A stretch of DNA of 6,106 nt from Tannerellaceae bacterium (GTDB lineage Bacteria; Bacteroidota; Bacteroidia; Bacteroidales; Tannerellaceae): positions 1 through 6,106 of the forward strand of contig JAISRY010000052.1 of assembly GCA_031273385.1 (NCBI GenBank), written 5' to 3'. A model generated the notes under the pieces. That model was not told the origin of the DNA, made no database searches, and saw only the letters and a program-made list of their open reading frames with translations. Below are positions 4,734 through 6,106 of the stretch, in pieces (position 1 is the first letter of the stretch; each line of letters opens with the position of its first letter). The translations under genes were made by a program, and so were the position numbers.

Positions 4734-5150
4734 TTAATTATCCATAATGATGACCTTTCTCCGGTTCCGCATGCTCCGTAGCGAAACGTGCAGGAAATTC
4801 CGCTTGCGGTACAGGATCGCCTGGTCGAAAGGGATCTGGTGAGCCAGCAGTACCCCCAACAGGCGCGAGGCGTCGCCCACGACGCAATCCGCCGCTTCCC
4901 CTTTTATATGCTGGCTCTTCGGCGAGCCGCCCACCAGCCTGTTCAATTCCCGGCACCGGTAGCCGCTACTGATGCGGATAGGCCTCCCGTAAGCTAACCG
5001 TAACGGCTGCAATGTCCGTTTCACCAACTCTTCGATCGCCGCCCTCTCTTCTCTGCCGGGCTCATTCACGATGCCGTGCTTCCTTGCCGTCTCGCTTTGC
5101 GTCATCTCGTCCCACATAAAATCCCTGCTTATTCTTATTAAATCTGTCAT
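4734..5150 (-). CDS. M15-family (VanY/endolysin-like) peptidoglycan peptidase
   Basis: This 138-residue single-domain protein resembles the phage-type M15 metallopeptidases that are common in Bacteroidota. The opening ISRDFMWDEMTQSETARKHG is the usual N-terminus, and IRISSGYRCRELNRLVGG leads to the zinc motif SxHxxGxAxD (Ser79, His81, Gly84, Asp88). The third zinc ligand is His121 in FLHVSL. Members cut D-Ala- or L-Ala-D-Glu-type bonds in peptidoglycan stems. No signal peptide is visible, so export would need a holin, as for phage endolysins. The acidic general base usually seen a few residues before the last His is not evident (DQAILYRKRNFLHVS). The start at 5150 is chosen because the conserved N-terminus begins at once. 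It lies 89 nt inside the upstream holin-like gene in another frame. Confidence 0.82.
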   Translation of the reverse strand: MTDLIRISRDFMWDEMTQSETARKHGIVNEPGREERAAIEELVKRTLQPLRLAYGRPIRISSGYRCRELNRLVGGSPKSQHIKGEAADCVVGDASRLLGVLLAHQIPFDQAILYRKRNFLHVSLRSMRNRRKVIIMDN

Positions 5151-5337
5151 GTTGCCATACTTTATATCGGTAATCTACTCCAAACAACGCCCCCGAAAAG
5201 GTACAAGTCTCTCCAAAGGCGACTAAAACACTACTCTCTATCTCCCCTTTGGGGTCAATCCAGAACCCGCAAAAGAGAAGGGCGATCCCGCTCAATGTGA
5301 GCAGGATGGCCATTCCCAACTGAAGATTAATCCGCAT
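5062..5337 (-). CDS. Small two-segment membrane protein, holin-like
   Basis: This 91-residue protein has two hydrophobic segments: about 5-26 (LQLGMAILLTLSGIALLFCGFW) and about 34-52 (SSVLVAFGETCTFSGALFGV). A short polar turn (IDPKGEIE) joins them. A strongly charged, basic C-terminal tail of about 38 residues follows. Size, two segments and a charged tail fit class II holins, with both ends in the cytoplasm, and the gene directly precedes a peptidase without a signal peptide. The start is the ATG at 5337, which overlaps the HU stop by 11 nt. A longer in-frame reading from 5388 would only add HU coding sequence. The last 30 or so codons are also read, in another frame, as the N-terminus of the M15 peptidase. 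No sequence motif proves holin function. It is inferred from topology and position. Confidence 0.65.
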   Translation of the reverse strand: MRINLQLGMAILLTLSGIALLFCGFWIDPKGEIESSVLVAFGETCTFSGALFGVDYRYKVWQHDRFNKNKQGFYVGRDDAKRDGKEARHRE

Positions 5338-5758
5338 GGGGGCGTTCGCACGTTTCCGTTTTCGCTTTCGGCGTATCTTCCAGCTCAAACCTCACTTCGC
5401 TGACCGACTTGCGCAGTTCGCTACCCGGCGTAAACACGATACGCGCTTTTTTTACGTTGGAAACCGTGTAATCGTCCTCTTCCGTTGTCCCCTCCGAGGC
5501 GACCGAGAGCCGGAAATTCCCGAACTCGCCGACCTGTACGATGTTACCCGACTGGAGCTCCAGATCCATCGCCCAGTTGAGCGAGTCAAGGATCGCTTTG
5601 ACATCCGCACTCGACATCGCGCAACGCGCCGATATCAGTTTGCACAACTTTGGCAGGTCGCAATAACTGCCCGACTTGGCGATTCCATACGTTTTGACTG
5701 TTCCCTGGTCGTTGCCGGCCAACACTTTTCGCTGTACTTTTTTAATCTTTAAAGCCAT
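5327..5758 (-). CDS. HU-like DNA-binding protein, long Bacteroidota type (HU_rel)
   Basis: This 143-residue protein is related to HU/IHF but longer. A basic N-terminal extension (MALKIKKVQRKVL, then YGIAKSGSYCDLPKLCKLIS) precedes an HU core with helices at about 33-70. The HU signature is VGEFGNFRL (76-84). An arm region (85-108) follows, then ARIVFTPGSELRKSVSEVRFE (105-125) and a polar tail. It matches the description of the 'histone-like, putative' proteins that are numerous in Bacteroides and Porphyromonas and are often followed by a cell-wall hydrolase gene. The arm lacks the RNP tip of classical HU and is acidic (EGTTEEDDY), so DNA bending of the usual kind is doubtful. It heads the cassette and overlaps the next gene by 11 nt. 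The ATG at 5758 is preferred: the in-frame start at 5845 would place coding sequence across the promoter. Confidence 0.87.
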   Translation of the reverse strand: MALKIKKVQRKVLAGNDQGTVKTYGIAKSGSYCDLPKLCKLISARCAMSSADVKAILDSLNWAMDLELQSGNIVQVGEFGNFRLSVASEGTTEEDDYTVSNVKKARIVFTPGSELRKSVSEVRFELEDTPKAKTETCERPHAD

Positions 5759-5805
5759 AATACATGTTGTTATAAAGTTACGTGTCCAACTATTGAAACA
5801 CACCG

Positions 5806-5833
5806 CAAAGGTATGACAGCGAAAAACGGCAAA
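5806..5833 (-). promoter_or_regulatory. Promoter candidate for the HU/lysis-like cassette
   Basis: The minus strand has a perfect -7 box TACCTTTG (5813-5806). The only TTTG upstream (5833-5830) is 16 nt away, not the preferred 19-21, so the promoter may be weak or regulated. Transcription would start near 5801, leaving about 43 nt before the HU ATG. No other promoter is seen within the cassette, so all four genes probably depend on it. Confidence 0.55.
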
Positions 5834-6106
5834 ATTACCGCCCACAGCCAGGGTAAAAACAGCATAAACCCTGCAAACAAGCGGCTTTGACTCTCCCTTA
5901 CCCCTGCTGTGAGCGGTAATTCCCCCGTAGCGGCATAATCCCCTCTTTTTTGACCCGTAAGCAATTTAGTATCAGGGCAAAAAGAAAAAAGAGAAGAAAA
6001 AGCGCTTTTAATATTTATTTCGCTTTCCCCTCTCAACACGAAGATTTATTTCGATTTGTTTAGAAATAAAAGAAAGAAAAAGAGTGATAGTATCCGTCCT
6101 TTGTAC
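5834..6106. other. Stretch without a supported gene; AT-rich with short repeats
   Basis: No coding region here has a recognisable product. Visible are a 12-bp palindrome AAAAGCGCTTTT (5998-6009), a 10-bp direct repeat ATTTATTTCG at 6013-6022 and 6044-6053 (31 bp apart), and an AT-rich inverted repeat TTTATTTC/GAAATAAA (6045-6052 and 6063-6070). A plus-strand GTCCTTTG close to the right edge resembles part of a -7 box and may belong to a gene beyond the window. Confidence 0.4.

Noticed and set aside
5770..6039. Minus-strand 89-codon reading frame with a hydrophobic C-terminal half, just before the HU gene
   Set aside because: It runs through the best -7 promoter box (TACCTTTG), its first half is low-complexity AT-rich sequence, and the hydrophobic part is what T-rich DNA gives by chance. 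No family resemblance was seen.

Overview
The window looks like a chromosomal segment from a member of the order Bacteroidales, possibly Tannerellaceae/Parabacteroides-like. The family-level guess rests only on the general look of the proteins. The order-level call has three supports. Several upstream regions carry the Bacteroidota sigma-ABfr promoter pattern (TTTG, about 19 bp, TAnnTTTG). The minus strand carries the core block rpsU - xer recombinase - hpf - tRNA-Thr - tRNA-Tyr - tRNA-Gly, which in this group normally leads into tuf. An HU-like DNA-binding protein of the Bacteroidota-specific type is also present.

Layout, left to right. Positions 1-311 hold three tRNA genes on the minus strand: Gly(TCC), cut by the window edge, then Tyr(GTA) and Thr(TGT). 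Positions 312-412 hold a compact control region in which the terminator closing the hpf operon overlaps the start of a new promoter for the tRNAs. Positions 413-1880 are the minus-strand operon rpsU (bS21), a Xer-type tyrosine recombinase and hpf (ribosome hibernation factor), driven by a near-perfect promoter at 1931-1961. Positions 1881-2153 are the divergent spacer, with a 14-bp palindrome and five tandem heptamers. Positions 2154-4275 are a plus-strand two-gene operon: a ROK-family sugar kinase without the usual zinc cysteines, and a fucose/hexose-type major facilitator permease. Together they look like a small unit for uptake and phosphorylation of a sugar whose identity cannot be read from the sequence.

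Positions 4284-5758, convergent with that operon, hold a tight four-gene minus-strand cassette: HU-like DNA-binding protein, a two-membrane-segment holin-like protein, an M15-type peptidoglycan peptidase, and a small protein with an N-terminal lipobox plus a C-terminal membrane segment. The last architecture is that of a unimolecular spanin. The cassette therefore reads as a complete Gram-negative phage-type lysis module (inner membrane, wall, outer membrane) led by a DNA-binding protein. It stands directly against housekeeping and metabolic genes, with no phage structural genes in view. This is the most interesting part of the window.

Positions 5814-6106 contain no convincing gene, only AT-rich sequence with short repeats. 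The tRNA/rpsU/hpf part is visibly more AT-rich than the sugar operon and the lysis-like cassette: one sampled 60-base line in rpsU has 23 G/C, and one in the permease gene has 36.
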